Source of the DNA: Sanguinoderma infundibulare
Lineage: Eukaryota > Basidiomycota > Agaricomycetes > Polyporales > Polyporaceae
Direction of reading: 5' to 3'
Assembly: GCA_032821775.1 (NCBI GenBank)
Contig: JAVLRN010000012.1
Coordinates: 1,674,001 to 1,738,000 of the forward strand
DNA: 64,000 nt
A program made the position numbers and the translations under genes. Below, in pieces: positions 45,899 to 60,089 of the stretch. The notes beneath the pieces were generated by a model. It had not been told where the DNA came from and made no database searches. It was given only the letters and a program-made list of their open reading frames with translations. How positions within the stretch are numbered: position 1 is the first letter of the stretch; each line of letters opens with the position of its first letter.

Positions 45899-47534
45899 TT
45901 AGTTGAGTTGGAAAGCGCTCTCGAGACCGAGGCCAACCCCTAAGCCGGCGTTCTCCTCCTCGTGGGTCTCCATGAGATTGCCGAACGAGATCTTTCTCCC
46001 GACGATCGCACGACCCGACGATGGGGCTTTCGCACGGCGGGGGGTCCGGTGCAAGGGCGCGGAGGGGGTCTGGAGGAGTGTAGCGGCATGCGGAATAAAT
46101 GGTGAAGGAACGAGGGATGAGGGCGACTTGCGGTATGATCGGGGATTTGTAACTGGTGTGGGAGGTGTAGGGCACGACTGAGGCAATTCGGGGCCAATGA
46201 TGCTGGGATTACGCGACAGGGTGACCTTTTGTCGAGATGCGCGACGAGTGTCCGTGGGGGTGGTGGCCGGGGAAGGTTTTGAGATGTGTTTGGTTGTCCT
46301 GCGGAGTTGCTTGGATTTTGCGGGAGATGTGGTGTCCGTCGGTGGGGTGGGAGAAGACGCCTTGACACGCGGCTTCTTCGCTTTCTTACTCCGCAGCTTC
46401 TCCTCTTCGTCCGACGTGGTAACATCAGAACGATTCGAATCATCCACGCTCATCGCGTCGGAACTACGCTTGGAAAGGGATCCGAACGATGGTACGCACT
46501 TGAGCGGGGATCCGGGTGGATAGAGCGCTGATCCTGCGAAAGACTCCGCGCGTCTGACACGATGAACTATAGGGTCGACCCCAGGATTCTGGATGTATGA
46601 GTCGGATGAGTTGGAGATGGATGACAAGGATCTCCGAAGGCGGGGGATCTTGGAGGCAGATCCGCAAGAACTCTCGGAGTGGAGAGTGGCAGAGCTTGCT
46701 GTAGAGCCGACGGAGCGTAGATGAGGAGCGGGGCGCACATATGGATGATAACCAGGATTGGGGATCATACGTTCAGTATGCTGCAAGCGATAGGATAAGC
46801 TAGAGAAATGACGTGAGGTTGTTAGCCGAGATCCTGGTGAGAGACGCTCAAGGGAGTTGAACTTACCGGGCAATGGTGTCGTCCGAGGGATCGAGCTTGG
46901 TGGATGGCATAAAATCCATGCTCGACTGCTTATGCAGAGGGCGTTTGAACCCTCTGATCGGCTTCTGTTGCAAGGAGTCTAGGTCGGTGCATTCTTCCTC
47001 GGCGATTGTGTCGCTCGCGGTGTCCTCCTTTGCACGCTGACGAGCGAGTTCGACGATCTTGGCCCGCGTCGCGCGAAGGGAGTGAGGCCATTCGGCGGTC
47101 CCCTTTGCTTGCATTACACCCCTCGCGATCTTGTCGAGGAGATTTGAAGGGGGCACGGGGCCGTTGAAGGGCGTCAGGAGGTGGGCAGGAAGTGCATCCA
47201 GCGTCTAGGGCAATACGTGAGCGACTGGACGCGACAGCATGGTCGAGGTGGGACGGGAACGCGCCAGGACTGCGGGGCGATCCCTGACACACGAACGGAA
47301 ACGCGTCTCTGAACGTGAACGTACCCGTGACAACAAGCGCGTCTGGTCTGGTTTCCACTCCCACTCGAGATCGTCTGCTCCGTCGTAGATGGAACTGTTC
47401 CAGCTGTCTGAACTCTTCCTGTTGGACGCGGGGGACAGGAGGGGCAGGGGCGAGTTGCGGGGCGGCGGAGTGCGCGGATCCGAGACAGAGGATAGCATAG
47501 ACGAGCGTCGGCGGGGGAGAGAAGGACGGGGCAT
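45899..47534 (-). CDS. Uncharacterised Ser/Pro/Arg-rich protein, probably nuclear
   Basis: Three exons. ATG 47534 gives MPRPSLPRRRSSMLSSVSD, then ADDLEWEWKPDQTRLLSR to an intron donor at about 47326. Exon 2 from about 47204 holds the best-folded block: TLDALPAHLLTPFNGPVPP, NLLDKIARGVMQAKG, EWPHSLRATRAKIVELARQR. Exon 3 runs from about 46800 to the stop at 45899 and is almost wholly disordered, with SP and TP sites and basic patches (KLRSKKAKKPRVK) suited to nuclear import. It ends in GRAIVGRKISFGNLMETHEEE. Many Ser/Thr-Pro sites suggest CDK or MAPK control. The two short ordered blocks look conserved, but I know no function. Confidence 0.75.
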
Positions 47535-50015
47535 GACGAGGGCGAGAGCAGGAATAGCAGCGGGACACCGCTCATGCATATTGGCCTAAGATGAAGGAGA
47601 GGACTGTGGTTAATAGATAGAGGAGGGAGTAGGGTACGGGAGCGGAGTCTGAGGACAATGGGGGGAGACAAGGACCACGGGCCTGTGATCACCGACCCCT
47701 TCGCGAGAACCCCCGCCACGTTCCTTGCTTCAGGGCAGGTCCGTTCGTGATTCGGCGCCTTCCGCCTGCCCAATCACCGCCCGTCCGACCGCCTCAGAAG
47801 ACGCCCGCCGAGATCGCGCCGCCAATCTCGTCGTCCCTCCTCGGCCCATGTCGCTGACGTCGCCTAGTGCGCTCCCTCGGGCTCCGCGTCGATCAACGGG
47901 ATTCCATTATGCGGCCCGCCGTCGTCCGCGACGAAGCCCCAGGAACGCAGACCGCATTCTCAGAGCACCACAACTGCTCTGTTCGTCGAGTTTCGGCAGC
48001 GGACTCACCCTCACCGCACTAGGCTATTTTCTCGTCGCCGCCTAGCACGACTAGGCCCCCTCGTGTTGATTTGGTTTAGGGTGAGTTCCGTCATCACGAT
48101 ATAGGGCAGCAGGCGGAAGGGTCCATCGAGTTAAGGAAGGCTCAAACTCTGGTTTGACAATTTCAGGGCCAGGAGATGCGAGCGCGGCGAACTGGAGCGG
48201 AACATACCAGCCGATGCGTCACAACACTCCGAGTCTTCTCGTGCCAGAGTTGGCGTCCAAGTTCTTCCTGGGGTGGCGGCGGCTCAGCGATGGTAGACGC
48301 GCCTTGCTATATGCGCAACACGCGTCAACAGACAGCGCGCAAGGAAAGCGGGCGCGGAGAGAGGACGTCCATTGCGGACACCGTGCGGAAGGGGGTCAAA
48401 GTGGTGCTAGTTGTTGAGAACAACGGAGAGAACCATATCGGAAATCGAAGGGCTCACCTTAAAGACGCGTCTTTACGCGTAATATTAAGCTCAGGTCGAT
48501 ATTAGCTCCCTGAGGGTCGCGTTGGGTGGCGAACGCCGCCGACGCCAGCCACGCGCAGCACAGGGCGTGCCGACGTGGGTTCAACGGAGGCCGAGGATAG
48601 CATATCTGAGATGATGTCCGAGGAAGACTATCCATGCCGGGTGTCGGGGCAATCGGTTCAGGCAGAACGCGGCGCATATATGCAGCAGAGATGGGAGCAG
48701 AGGGCAAGGAAGACATGAGAGGGGATTGATAGGAGAGGGAGCGAGTGTTGATATATGTCAGTTTCCAACCCGAGTAATGTTAACTCCAAGGACCGCTGTC
48801 TCCCCGGACGCCACCATCACGCACCCGTGAACACGCTCACAAAGCACAACCCAACAATACATGACCACTGCACGCAGGTTCATGCCGTACGTCGTCGGGA
48901 CCTTTTGTTATACATAGTGCGCGGGATGCGTGTCTTCTTGTATTCCGTAGTGCGACCTTGAGCGGTTATTTGCTTGCGACGCGGTTCTTGTACTTCGACG
49001 AACAGTAGCACAAGAGCAGCACTGAGGGAAGGTTGAAGAATATAAGAGGCCGAGAAGTAAGAGAAGCCTCGGTATTTGCCCACGAGGGGCCCTATCGCAG
49101 CGAGAAGGCGGCCGGCGGAGATTGAGGGTCCGTTTCTTAGCAACTTCGCAGGCATGTATTCGATGCTTTGCGCGATCATCTAGCTATTAGCCGATTGAGG
49201 GTCTCGACGTGGGCTCAACCCTACTCGAGACATCTTTACGAACGTAATAACAAATATTTCAGAACTAGGAAAGTCTAGTGCACGGCTTCAAGAAACGGCA
49301 GTGGACAAGGTCAGAGGAATATCACGGCGAAACGCACGATAATATGTGGCCTCTTGAGTATCCCACCCAGTGACTCTCGAGCTCTCCGAGTCAGTTGTTA
49401 TCCGCAGCATTGATTTCACAAGATTTCTACACAGCTCGGAGACGGAGGATCTACAAATAATGAAGAGGTTAAGAACGCAGTGAGACGTCATGCTGTAAAC
49501 ATGCAACTCGCTTACCGCTGCACTCATCGTTGTATCTCAACTGTATCTCATGCTGCCAATCTCTCTCCAGCGTGGTTATCGCCTGACACCTCCATCAATA
49601 TTGTTTTTCGGAGTTCGCCCTAGCCTGAAGGACAAGTACTGTACATGCGTCAGATCGATGGGTGATACCGTCCCTACTGCTGCGATAAGGCGCTGAAGTG
49701 GGAACTGGTTTGCAAACGTATCGGACTCACCAGACCATGCCAACTTGAACCGAGCTGCAGCCTGCAGTGTGTCGCAGACTAGGTGGGAAATTGGAAGGAA
49801 ACACAACCGACGGGACACGTGGCAAAGTCTATCGCCCACCATCGTCGCATCTCGATACCTTGCTCTTCACCATCGTTCTCCTCTGCCTGCGGTCTAGTCG
49901 TTACAAGACGAAGCAGATCAGGTTCAGGATGCAGTGAAGCAGGCGCACGCATGGAAGAACGCGGAGACTAGAGAACAATAGTAGTATATGCATGGCGACG
50001 ATAACAGAATACATA
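47535..50015. other. Long intergenic region with only weak open frames
   Basis: About 2.5 kb. A plus frame at 47725-48045 ends in a hydrophobic run (GLTLTALGYFLVAA) with an Arg-rich start, and a minus frame at 49576-49842 can be spliced, but neither has recognisable motifs. Composition is lower in GC than in the genes. The left edge is the promoter of the gene starting at 47534; the right edge is the 3' flank of RPT2. Confidence 0.4.
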
Positions 50016-51631
<1,616 letters not shown>

Positions 51632-51884
51632 GATGAAAGTAGCGTGTGTGGTGGACGAGGGGGGAAGAGGGTCGGGAAAGAGGCGTTCGGTGTGCTCGAC
51701 ATGCACCCGCGACGCGTCAGCTCAGTGTCAAGTCCGTCACGTGCGTACTCTCTGGAAGTAGCCGGAGACCGGCGCTTCGCCTTGCCCGCTGCGCGACACG
51801 TCCGCGAAGTCAATATCGCCCCCTCCTCCAGTTCTGCAACACTCCTTCGGCTTCAAACCGATCCTTTCTCGTGCTCCTGACACT
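51632..51884. promoter_or_regulatory. Shared divergent promoter of RPT2 and the YIPF6-type gene
   Basis: A 253-base gap separates the two start codons, which point away from each other. GC is moderate; no clear TATA box is seen on either strand. The stretch is short enough that both promoters must overlap. Confidence 0.55.
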
Positions 51885-53256
51885 ATGCAGCGGTTTGACC
51901 AAGAAGGCCACGAGGTTACGACCCCTCTGACCTCTACATCGCAGTTCATTGAAGCAGGTGAGAGTGATGCCTGCTAATCCCAGACTCGAGCTCGGGCTGA
52001 GTGGTGACTGGCGATCGCGCACAACTCGAAGACGACGACGACTTGGACGAGGAGGCCATTCCCGGATTTACGCACCCTACCTTGGCCCAGAGCCCGCTCT
52101 CTGCAGGACCTGATAAGGGGAAGGCTAGGGCACCGGAACAGCTTGCACCTCCCTCCGGGACAGCGACAGTCTCAGGAAACATTGGTACTCCCGTGAGTAG
52201 TCCTGGGGCTCCACCATCAAATAGGCGGTCGGTCGGTGGCGTGCAAGTGGAGACGCGGTATGTGGCATGTCTATTGAACGTCGCAGCGGAGGGAAGTCAT
52301 GCAGGAATGCGCGCGAAGTTACACTGGAACAGATACCCTTGACGAACCCGTAACGACGACTATCGTGAGTTCTACGCTGCGCGCGCATTGAATCGTTGCT
52401 CATGGCGCACGTTATAAGGGTCGCGACCTACTCTCCATCTACACCAAGCTGATTCAAGTATTGTACCCTCCGCGTGACAATGGCAACCGAGATCTCCTGA
52501 GGTGCGCGCCGCCACAGTTATGCTCGCGCTTGCTGTCTGACCTCGAGTCCACAGGGACTGGGATCTATGGGGCCCTCTAGTTTTGTGCCTCATGCTGGGT
52601 ATCCTGCTTAGCCTCAATGTATGCACGCATCCTCAGCCAGCGTATTCTTTGCCCACTAACTCCGTCGAACACAGGCCCCGGCATCGCAATCTCTCAGCGT
52701 CTTCACGAGCGTCGTCGTTATTATCGCAGTTGGTTCCTTAGTCGTCACCGTTCAAGCCAAGGTACGCCTCTGGGTCTGATCACGGTCTGTTTTTCTCACA
52801 TCCTCGCCACAGCTTCTCGGCGGCCGCGTGTACGTTTGCACTGCATCTTGCCTGTATTCGCCACTGAAGGAATTCGTCCAGCTCGTTCTTTCAGGGACTA
52901 TGTGTCTTGGGCTACTGCGTGGCACCTCTCAACGTCGCTGCGCTCGTGTCAACATTTGTTCGTCTGATTTATGTTCGTGCACCGGTAGCTTTGGCAGCGT
53001 GGGCTTGGTGTATTTGGGGTATGTCGGAAGGGCGTAGAAATCGAAGTATCACAGCGTTGGAACTGACAGCTTTAATGTGACGTTGCAGCGTCTGTTAACT
53101 TCCTCGATGGCACGAAAATTGAGCAACAACGGATACTGCTCGCCGTTTACCCTCTTCTGTACGTTCTTTCTCTTGCGTTTCTGTCCTCATCTGACAAAAT
53201 GGTGTGTTGGCAGGCTTTTCTACTTCGTTCTGGCATGGATGATCATTATCCAATAG
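51885..53256 (+). CDS. YIPF6: YIPF6-type (Yip1 domain family) Golgi membrane protein
   Basis: Nine short exons. ATG 51885 gives MQRFDQEGHEVTTPLTSTSQ, then an acidic cytosolic N-terminal region (DDLDEEAIPGFTHPTLAQSP) and the linker TLDEPVTTTI. The Yip1 domain begins GRDLLSIYTKLIQVLYPP, then RDWDLWGPLVLCLMLGILLS and four more hydrophobic helices (SVFTSVVVIIAVGSLVVTV, GLCVLGYCVAPLNVAALV, PVALAAWAWCIWASVNFL, AVYPLLLFYFVLAWMIIIQ), ending at TAG 53254-53256. DLWGP, GYCVAPLN and the final hydrophobic Gln fit the YIPF6/Yip4 group, which acts in Golgi structure and ER-Golgi traffic with Rab GTPases. Two acceptors are gaag rather than the common cag/tag, which hides the frame. About 290 residues. Confidence 0.9.
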
Positions 53257-53791
53257 CTTTTGTAGTTATTTATGTTGTCCATGTTCTTCCGAACCGATCC
53301 ATCGGCGCCCTTTCCGATCAGCTTCGGGACGGCCCGTCGTACTCTGGATCGTGCCGATTCACAGCTGTCGACAGGCAAGGGGAGATTCTCCAACGAGGAT
53401 GCCATCGACATGGGAATTTCATGGCCACAGCGCATGGCTTTCTCCTTGTCTGGCGGTATGACTTCGGTAGCAAAATAGGTAAGTTGCTACCAGGTCGTTG
53501 TAATGACCAGCACCGGGTTCCCGCGGTTGCCTTACAGGTCCGTTCTCTGTCGTACTTTCCGGCTCCCCGTCCACTTATTGCCTTCTTTTGTCTTAAGACG
53601 CAGCGCTACTTCGGTTCCCTTCGTCAGGGGCGGTGCCGCGAAGCTGCGTAGCTTTCCATCTTCTGGAATTCAGGGCGTTACTGAAGCAATGCCCCGAGGC
53701 ACGCACAGTATAAGAACCCCCGCCCATTGTGGCCCCCGCATCTCCAGGTTGCACGCCCGAATCATCTTCTCTCGACGGCTCTCGGTCCACG
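53257..53791. other. Intergenic, promoter of sedolisin copy 3
   Basis: Holds the 3' flank of the YIPF6-type gene and the promoter of the next gene. No further coding sequence is supported. Confidence 0.5.
53709..53715 (+). promoter_or_regulatory. TATA box of sedolisin copy 3
   Basis: TATAAGA about 80 bases upstream of the ATG at 53792, a normal spacing for a fungal core promoter with a short leader. Confidence 0.6.
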
Positions 53792-56221
53792 ATGCGTTTG
53801 GGTTATCGCTTCCTTCTCGTCGTCTGCACAATCGCTGCAGCTCATGCTAATCCTTATCCCATCCCGCCTGGTTGGGCTCTTCACCGTCGCGCAGAACCCG
53901 ACACCAGCTTGCGGATACGGGTCTCCCTGGTCCAGCAGAATCTAACGAACCTCGATGCTTACCTCCTCGACATCGCCGACCCTCAGTCTCCCAACTACGG
54001 ACAGCATTGGTCGCCTCAACAGGTTAGGAATACCTTCCGTCCTTCACAAGATTCCGTCGACGTTGTGCAGACATGGCTGTCGAAGGAGCTCGACCTCGAC
54101 TCCCAGAGTATCAGGTTGTCTCCTGACGGAAGACTCGTGGAACTTGAAACTACTGTTGCGGAAGCAGAGAGGGCCTTCTCCACTGAGTACAACGTTTATC
54201 GCTGGAACGACGATGGCAGCGAACGCGTTGGCTGCCACCAAGGACACAAATTCCCTGCGCATGTATCCGAGCACGTCGACTTCGTCTTGCCAACATTAAC
54301 GCATGGGACACGTCGCTTGAGGAGACGCAGTCCTCCCCTTCCCCTCCCGGGCGTTCAACCGCTATGTCCTAGTCATGGCAATGTTATGGAGGTCAGCATA
54401 GAGAGCATTTCAACCGCTCAAGAGTACTGATAGTTTGTCTATCTCTAGCAGTCCTCAGTCTACAGCGGCGCAGAGCACTGCGACAAGGCTGTGACACTCG
54501 ATTGTTTGCGCGCATTGTACCGCTACGATTATAGCCTTTGCGCTGCTGATAGAAACACGGTCGGCATCGGTGAGTGAAACGAACTCGCTTGATGTTTTCT
54601 CCGATCCTGGTCTAATCGTAGCGTTCGACAGCTGAGTTCGGTACGAATTATTACCGGCCCGAGGACCTTGACATTTTCTTCAAAACATTCGCGCCCGGGC
54701 AAGTAGGCCATCGGCCCAAATTCATCTCTATCGCAGGAGGTCAGTGCTTGGTTTTGTAGCGATGTCAAGTCAAGTGCGTACCGAGCTCATTCATACCCAG
54801 GGCAACTCAATGAGTCGGATTCCAATATCAATGATTTCGCAGAGGCATCGATGGACATCGAGTTGATGATGGGTTTACTGGGTCACAAGCAAGAAGTGCT
54901 ATTGTACCAAACAAACAACGACAACATGGATCTTCATAGCGGTACGGTCATGGCGTATTCGCTAGCGTTGACCATTCATCCTGAGCGCGATGTCTTGGTT
55001 TTCCAGCCGACGAGTTGCTTGGGGCGTGGGACGCTTTGTATTGCTCAAATGAAGATGTCGCTAACCTCGGTAAGCTGATGAACAAACAGCTTCCAACCCA
55101 TTTCCTCGCTGATTCATCGACCAGGCCTCAAAGATTGTGGGGATGCACCGAGAGTCAATGTGATCTCGATATCGTACACATCTACACCCGACATTCAGGG
55201 ATTCCCTCTCCTCGAAACCGAATGTGCTGAGATCGGAAAGGTTGGTTTGAAGCCCTAAAACGAAATTCTCGCGCTGACAACTTTGATGTGATACAGCTCG
55301 CCCTTATGGGCGTAACGGTGGTTGCCTCTTCAGGAGACTTCGGCGTCGCATTCCCGCTTCCGATGCCGAACTCGAACCCTGTTCCTGCTTGCCTTGTAAA
55401 TGGATCACTTGAAGGCAACCAACCCGGGGGCTTTGTTGGAGCTTTCCCTGCTTCCTGCCCTTATGTCACTGCTGTGGGTGCAACACAGGTCATCCCGGGA
55501 AAGTCGGTGCGTGGTCCTTCTCCAATCGCCTGTAACTGTCAACTTGATGATGCCGGGTCTCTCTTAGGTCTATGATCGTCATCCAGAAACCGCGACCTTC
55601 GCGTTCCCATCCGGCGGTGGCTTTTCCAACACTTTCGCTCGGCCTACTTTTCAGAACAGCGCCGTCTCCAACTATCTAGAGCACTTCGCTCCTTCTTACG
55701 GTCCGGGTGTCTTTAATATGTCTGGAAGGGCCTATCCCGACGTGTCGGCGAATGGGTGCGTGAACCTTTCATCAGCGAATGAACGTGGTCCCCAAGGCCG
55801 CCCGTTTGTTGCTGACCCTGCGTCGACACAGGTGGCCTACCGTTATCGCAGCAGGCGGGAACATTACTTGCAGCGGAGGAACCTCCGCCTCGGCTCCTAT
55901 CTTTGCTTCTTTCGTCGCCGCTATCAACGACGCCCGTATCGCAAGAGGCAAACGGCCTGTCGGCTGGATAAATCCTGCGGTGCGCCCACATGTCTATTTA
56001 TCAAATCATACTCAACGTCTGATATTCTTCAACAAACTTTGTTTGACTGGACGCAGCTGTACTCGCGCAGGTTTGTTGGTTCCTTCAACGACGTGACCAA
56101 CGGGTCGAACCCACAGTGTGGAACAGAGGGCTTCCCTGCGGCGCCCGGCTGGGATCCTGTCACGGGGCTGGGCACACCGAACTTCGAGAGGTTGTTGGAC
56201 AATTTCCTCGCCCTTCCTTAA
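53792..56221 (+). CDS. Sedolisin (S53) secreted serine-carboxyl protease, copy 3
   Basis: About eleven exons. ATG 53792 starts a signal peptide (MRLGYRFLLVVCTIAAAHA). The propeptide has PPGWALHRRAEPD, NLDAYLLDIADPQSPNYGQH and STEYNVYRW. The mature part has the catalytic Glu and Asp in AEASMDIELMMGLLG, ISIXYTS-type core strands (VISISYTSTPDIQG), the oxyanion Asp in SSGDFGV, SCPYVTAVGATQV, SGRAYPDVSANGW and the catalytic Ser in CSGGTSASAPIFASFVAA. The calcium-binding end is APGWDPVTGLGTPNF, and the stop is TAA 56219-56221. All three triad residues are present and every intron fits in phase, so it looks functional. It would act outside the cell at acid pH, cutting peptides from protein N termini or internally. 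Same orientation as copy 4, 800 bases downstream. Confidence 0.9.
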
Positions 56222-57060
56222 CGTCGTTCCGTTTCGTTTCTGCTGGATATGGCAGCACGGGATACTGGCCGTCAACACTTCGGTCCTGGGAATTTGACAA
56301 CAGCTTTCCAGCCTCGTTGTAGCAAGCACTGATTTGCAATGGAATCCCTGCAGCGCGTTGTTGCTCTTGAGGAAGGAGATGTCCGGGCCATTCGCTATGC
56401 CCTAGCAACTGAGATCCTATCGTAAGCGCCCAGTTTTGTGGCGGGCCCCAGTGCGTTATTCGGCGCATCTATAGCAGAATCTTGCGGTGATGTCCAATCG
56501 CCGCGCTGTATTGTTATCACGATATACAAAGGTGACCATGCTCGCTGAGCTCTGCAGTGCCTAGGATAGCGATGGCTATATCTAGCGGAGATGCTGCCTC
56601 CTGGAGTTCTACTGACGTGACCAATTCACTTACAGCTGCGTGGCACTATAGCAGCCATGCGCAGCCGTGAGGATCACAGACAACGGCGCGTCCCCACGGT
56701 GACCATATCCGTCCAAGCATGCGTGCGTAGCCGATGGGAAAAACAAAAGAGGGAGGTACCAATACTTTTCCGCCGGTACTCGTCCCTGTCCATGCTTGCA
56801 TCGTCTTCGAGAACCTGATCCTGCGAAGTCAGTGCGGCCCCCTTACTTTTATTCTCTATCATGTGTCTTACCGGTCACAGCAGGTGGACTCGAGCACATA
56901 CACCGGCTGCTGTACGCCGCACTGTTGACGGGGGTTCGGTCATCCCGGCTGTGGGTTGCGTCAACGGCAGCTCTTATAAAACTGGGCACGATTCCGATCC
57001 ACGCCAGTCGCACGCCTCCCCTCAGGGCTCGGCACGCCTTAGTTGTCTTCAATCTCCATC
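56222..57060. other. Intergenic, promoter of sedolisin copy 4
   Basis: No gene is seen. Contains the TATA element noted separately. Confidence 0.5.
56975..56981 (+). promoter_or_regulatory. TATA box of sedolisin copy 4
   Basis: TATAAAA 86 bases upstream of the ATG at 57061, in the same relative place as in copy 3. Confidence 0.6.
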
Positions 57061-59464
57061 ATGGCTTTGTCGTTGCCTTCGACGATTTCGCGCCTTGCGG
57101 CATGCGTCGCGCTCGTCGTTGCGTTGGGTCTTCCCTCGGGAGCTGTCTACCAGAGATCGGTCCCGCAAGGCTGGTCGCTCCATCGTCGGGCCGATCTTGA
57201 TGCGCTCCTTCCGCTGAAGTTCAGCCTCGTCCAGTCGAACTTGCACAACCTCGAGGCGTACCTTCTGGACATCGCCGATCCACGGTCCGCCAATTATGGC
57301 AAGCATTGGTCCCCCGCGAAGGTCGCAGACACATTCCGACCTTCCAAGGCCACTGTTGACGCGGTACACGCCTGGCTTGCCGTCGACAATGGCATCAGCT
57401 TGGATAATATCCAGCTCAACCGCAACGGGGACGCCCTCCACGTCAATGTGACCGTCGCGGAGGCGGAGCGCATCCTCGGGGCGGAGTACAATGTCTACCG
57501 ACATGAAGATACGGGTACTGAGCGCGTCGGGTGCCACCAAGGATACACGCTGCCTGAACGTGTCTCCAAGCATGTCGACATTGTCTGGCCATCCGTCCAC
57601 TTCGGAAACTCCATGATATCGCGGAGGGCAGCCTCCGCTTCTAGTCTCTTGCGTGTCGAGCCTGAGACCGCGACGACTGCGAGGCCGATCACAGTGAGTA
57701 AACCCTTTGGATCATAATCGAGTAAACGACGATATCTAACGATACGATTCCAGGCAGCGGAGCTCGAAGCTACAGGTTGTGACCAGGCGGTGACAATCGA
57801 TTGCCTCCGCGACCTGTATCACTTCAATTACACTCCAGTCGCTGCTGATAAGAATACGATCGCAGTTGGTGTGTATTCAGGGAGGGCATACGAGACATCG
57901 ATTGACGTCGTTTATCTCATAGCTGAGTTCGGAAGCAACATTGTGCTGCCTTCGGATCTCGATTTGTTCTTCCAGCAATATGCTCCCGCAAGAGTTGGCC
58001 AAGTGCCTACTCTGGTCAGCATCGAGAACGGTCCGTTTGCGCCAACAGCAGAGTACATTCCTCTTCACTGAGAAGCGCTTGCCTTTCCAGGCACCAATGC
58101 TCAGCCCGGCTCAGTGGGCGAAGCTACGCTGGACTTCGATCTTGTCATGGGCCTCCTCAGCGCGGAGCAAGAGGTGCTCCAGTATGCGGTAGGAGCGGAC
58201 CTGGCGAGTCAGAACCCTGGTAAATTGTTCGTTGTTTCTGTATGTCGTCCCAATCGCTCATTTATAGCCTACAGTGGATGAGCTACTCGGAGCGTTCGAT
58301 GCTTCGTTCTGTTCGTTAGACGGCGTAAGCGATGAAGGTAGTAACTTTCCTCATCCCGCGCAATTGAGCTACGCATGCTCACAAATCCGCAGACCTTGCT
58401 GATTGCGGAGACAAAGCTATACCCAACGTAATATCGATCTCATACCACTTCTCCCCCGATTACAACGACCCTAGCATCACTCCTGTTGTCTCGAGGCAGT
58501 GCACCGAAATTGGCAAGGTTTGTGAGCATACTTCCTTTCAGCGAGTAACGTGTATTGAATTCGAGAACCGCGTTTTAGCTCAGTCTCACTGGTATTACCT
58601 TCGTTGCATCATCTGGCGACAGTGGTGTTTCGTACGGAACTGGCCAGCACGGCTGCTTGGTGAATGGGACCCTGGTAAACGGCAACCCCGTCGGGACCTT
58701 CGTTGGACAGCTGCCTGCCTCCTGCCCGTTTGTCACTGCCGTCGGCGCAACATCAGTTGTGCCCGGGAATAGTGTAAGTCGCACAGCTCAATCTATGGGG
58801 GAGAGATCTTGTGTCTGAAGGACACTCTCGCTGCTGTCCCTATCTAGGTGGACGACGCTGAGGAAGCAACGACTGATTTCCCTTCTGGGGGAGGGTTTTC
58901 GAACGTCTTCGCCAGGCAATCGTGGCAAGAAGCTCAAGTCAGCAATTATCTAGCCAAGTTTGCGCCCGACTATGCCGCAGACATCTTCAATAGGTCAGGC
59001 AGGGCCTACCCCGATGTTGCAGCCAACGGGTATGCGTGTGAACACTCTTTTCCGTATTGCTACTAACGACGTGACACCAACGCCTGCTCTTCAGATGGCC
59101 CATCGTCGTCATCGAGGACGGAACATCTGGTCTGTCAGGTGGAACGTCCGCGTCCGCACCCATCTTTGCATCCATCATTGCGTCCGTGAACGATGCGCGC
59201 ATTGCAGCTAATAAGAGCACTGTGGGTTGGATCAATCCCGCGGTACGTTCTATTGTGCTTAATCAACCAATCACCGTTAACTTATCGGCGTTCCACCAGT
59301 TGTATTCTGATGCGTTTTCCAATGTCTACAACGATGTCATAAACGGCACGAACCCGGGATGCCAGACTGAAGGTTTCCCCGCTGCTCCGGGTTGGGACCC
59401 TGTTACCGGCCTGGGTACTCCCAACTTCCCCCTTCTCCTGGCAGCATTCCTGGCGCTTCCGTGA
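57061..59464 (+). CDS. Sedolisin (S53) secreted serine-carboxyl protease, copy 4
   Basis: A multi-exon gene from ATG 57061. Signal peptide MALSLPSTISRLAACVALVV then ALG; propeptide VPQGWSLHRRADLD, NLEAYLLDIADPRSANYGKH and ILGAEYNVYRHED. Glu and Asp of the triad are in VGEATLDFDLVMGLLS, the oxyanion Asp in SSGDSGV, then SCPFVTAVGATSV, SGRAYPDVAANGW and the catalytic Ser in LSGGTSASAPIFASIIASV. The end is GCQTEGFPAAPGWDPVTGLG, stop TGA 59462-59464. Introns join in phase throughout. The four sedolisin loci in this window share exon layout, so they come from local duplication. Copy 4 lies closest to the F-box genes and is the best match to the chimeric fragment at 62.2 kb. Confidence 0.9.
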
Positions 59465-60089
59465 TATCTCTCATGTAAGAATAAGCATAGAAGTTCACTG
59501 CAATGTTTGGAACTTTCACTTTGGTCATAGCCCATTAAAAGGAAGGATGTTCGTCCATTCGCGCCACCTGATGCGGTGGTTGGGACCACGGCCGCTTTGC
59601 CCGTGCTCCGCCACACTCCACTTATTGTTGTGGGCATAAAGCAAGCAAATTGTGTTGAAAGGTGGCCGGAGCTTTGGCGTTGACAATTGTGCTAGGAAAA
59701 GCTGAGCAGGCTCCGAAACATAACGCTTTTATATGGCGGCAAAGCGCCCGGCCCCACTGTCGGTCATAAGGTCTACTTTCCCTTCCCTCAACCACTCTCC
59801 TCCCTCATATCTCCTGCTTCTCAGTCACGCATCTTCCCACTCTCATTACTACGTTGGCATTAGCGAGCAGGCACTCCATAATGGCCCAATGTAAACTGTA
59901 CGTTATTACCTCTAGCTTCACCGCAACCACTAACACGCGACTCGCTAGTTTCAACCTTAGTCTGGGGGAGGCTGGAGAACTATGCGGGGGGACTTCATTC
60001 CAAGACTTCTTCTTCTCCAAGCAGGGATTCCTGGTCAGAAGTTTGACGGTTCCGTTTGCCCAGTACGTTTCCTTCGAAGTCTGTTAGAC
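59465..60089. other. Intergenic, 5' of the F-box gene
   Basis: A TATA-like tttatatgg lies at about 59728-59736. The distance to the F-box ATG (over 350 bases) implies a long leader, possibly with an intron ending at gttag just before 60088. Confidence 0.45.

Noticed and set aside
45405..46175. 256-codon minus frame
   Set aside because: Overlaps the last exon of the Ser-rich gene in another frame and extends into its 3' flank.
47725..48045. Plus frame with Arg-rich start and hydrophobic end
   Set aside because: It could be a small mitochondrial protein, but no known family or supporting signal was seen.
49576..49842. Possible two-exon small gene on the minus strand
   Set aside because: The frame is open both with and without the intron, and there is no motif; too little to call a gene.
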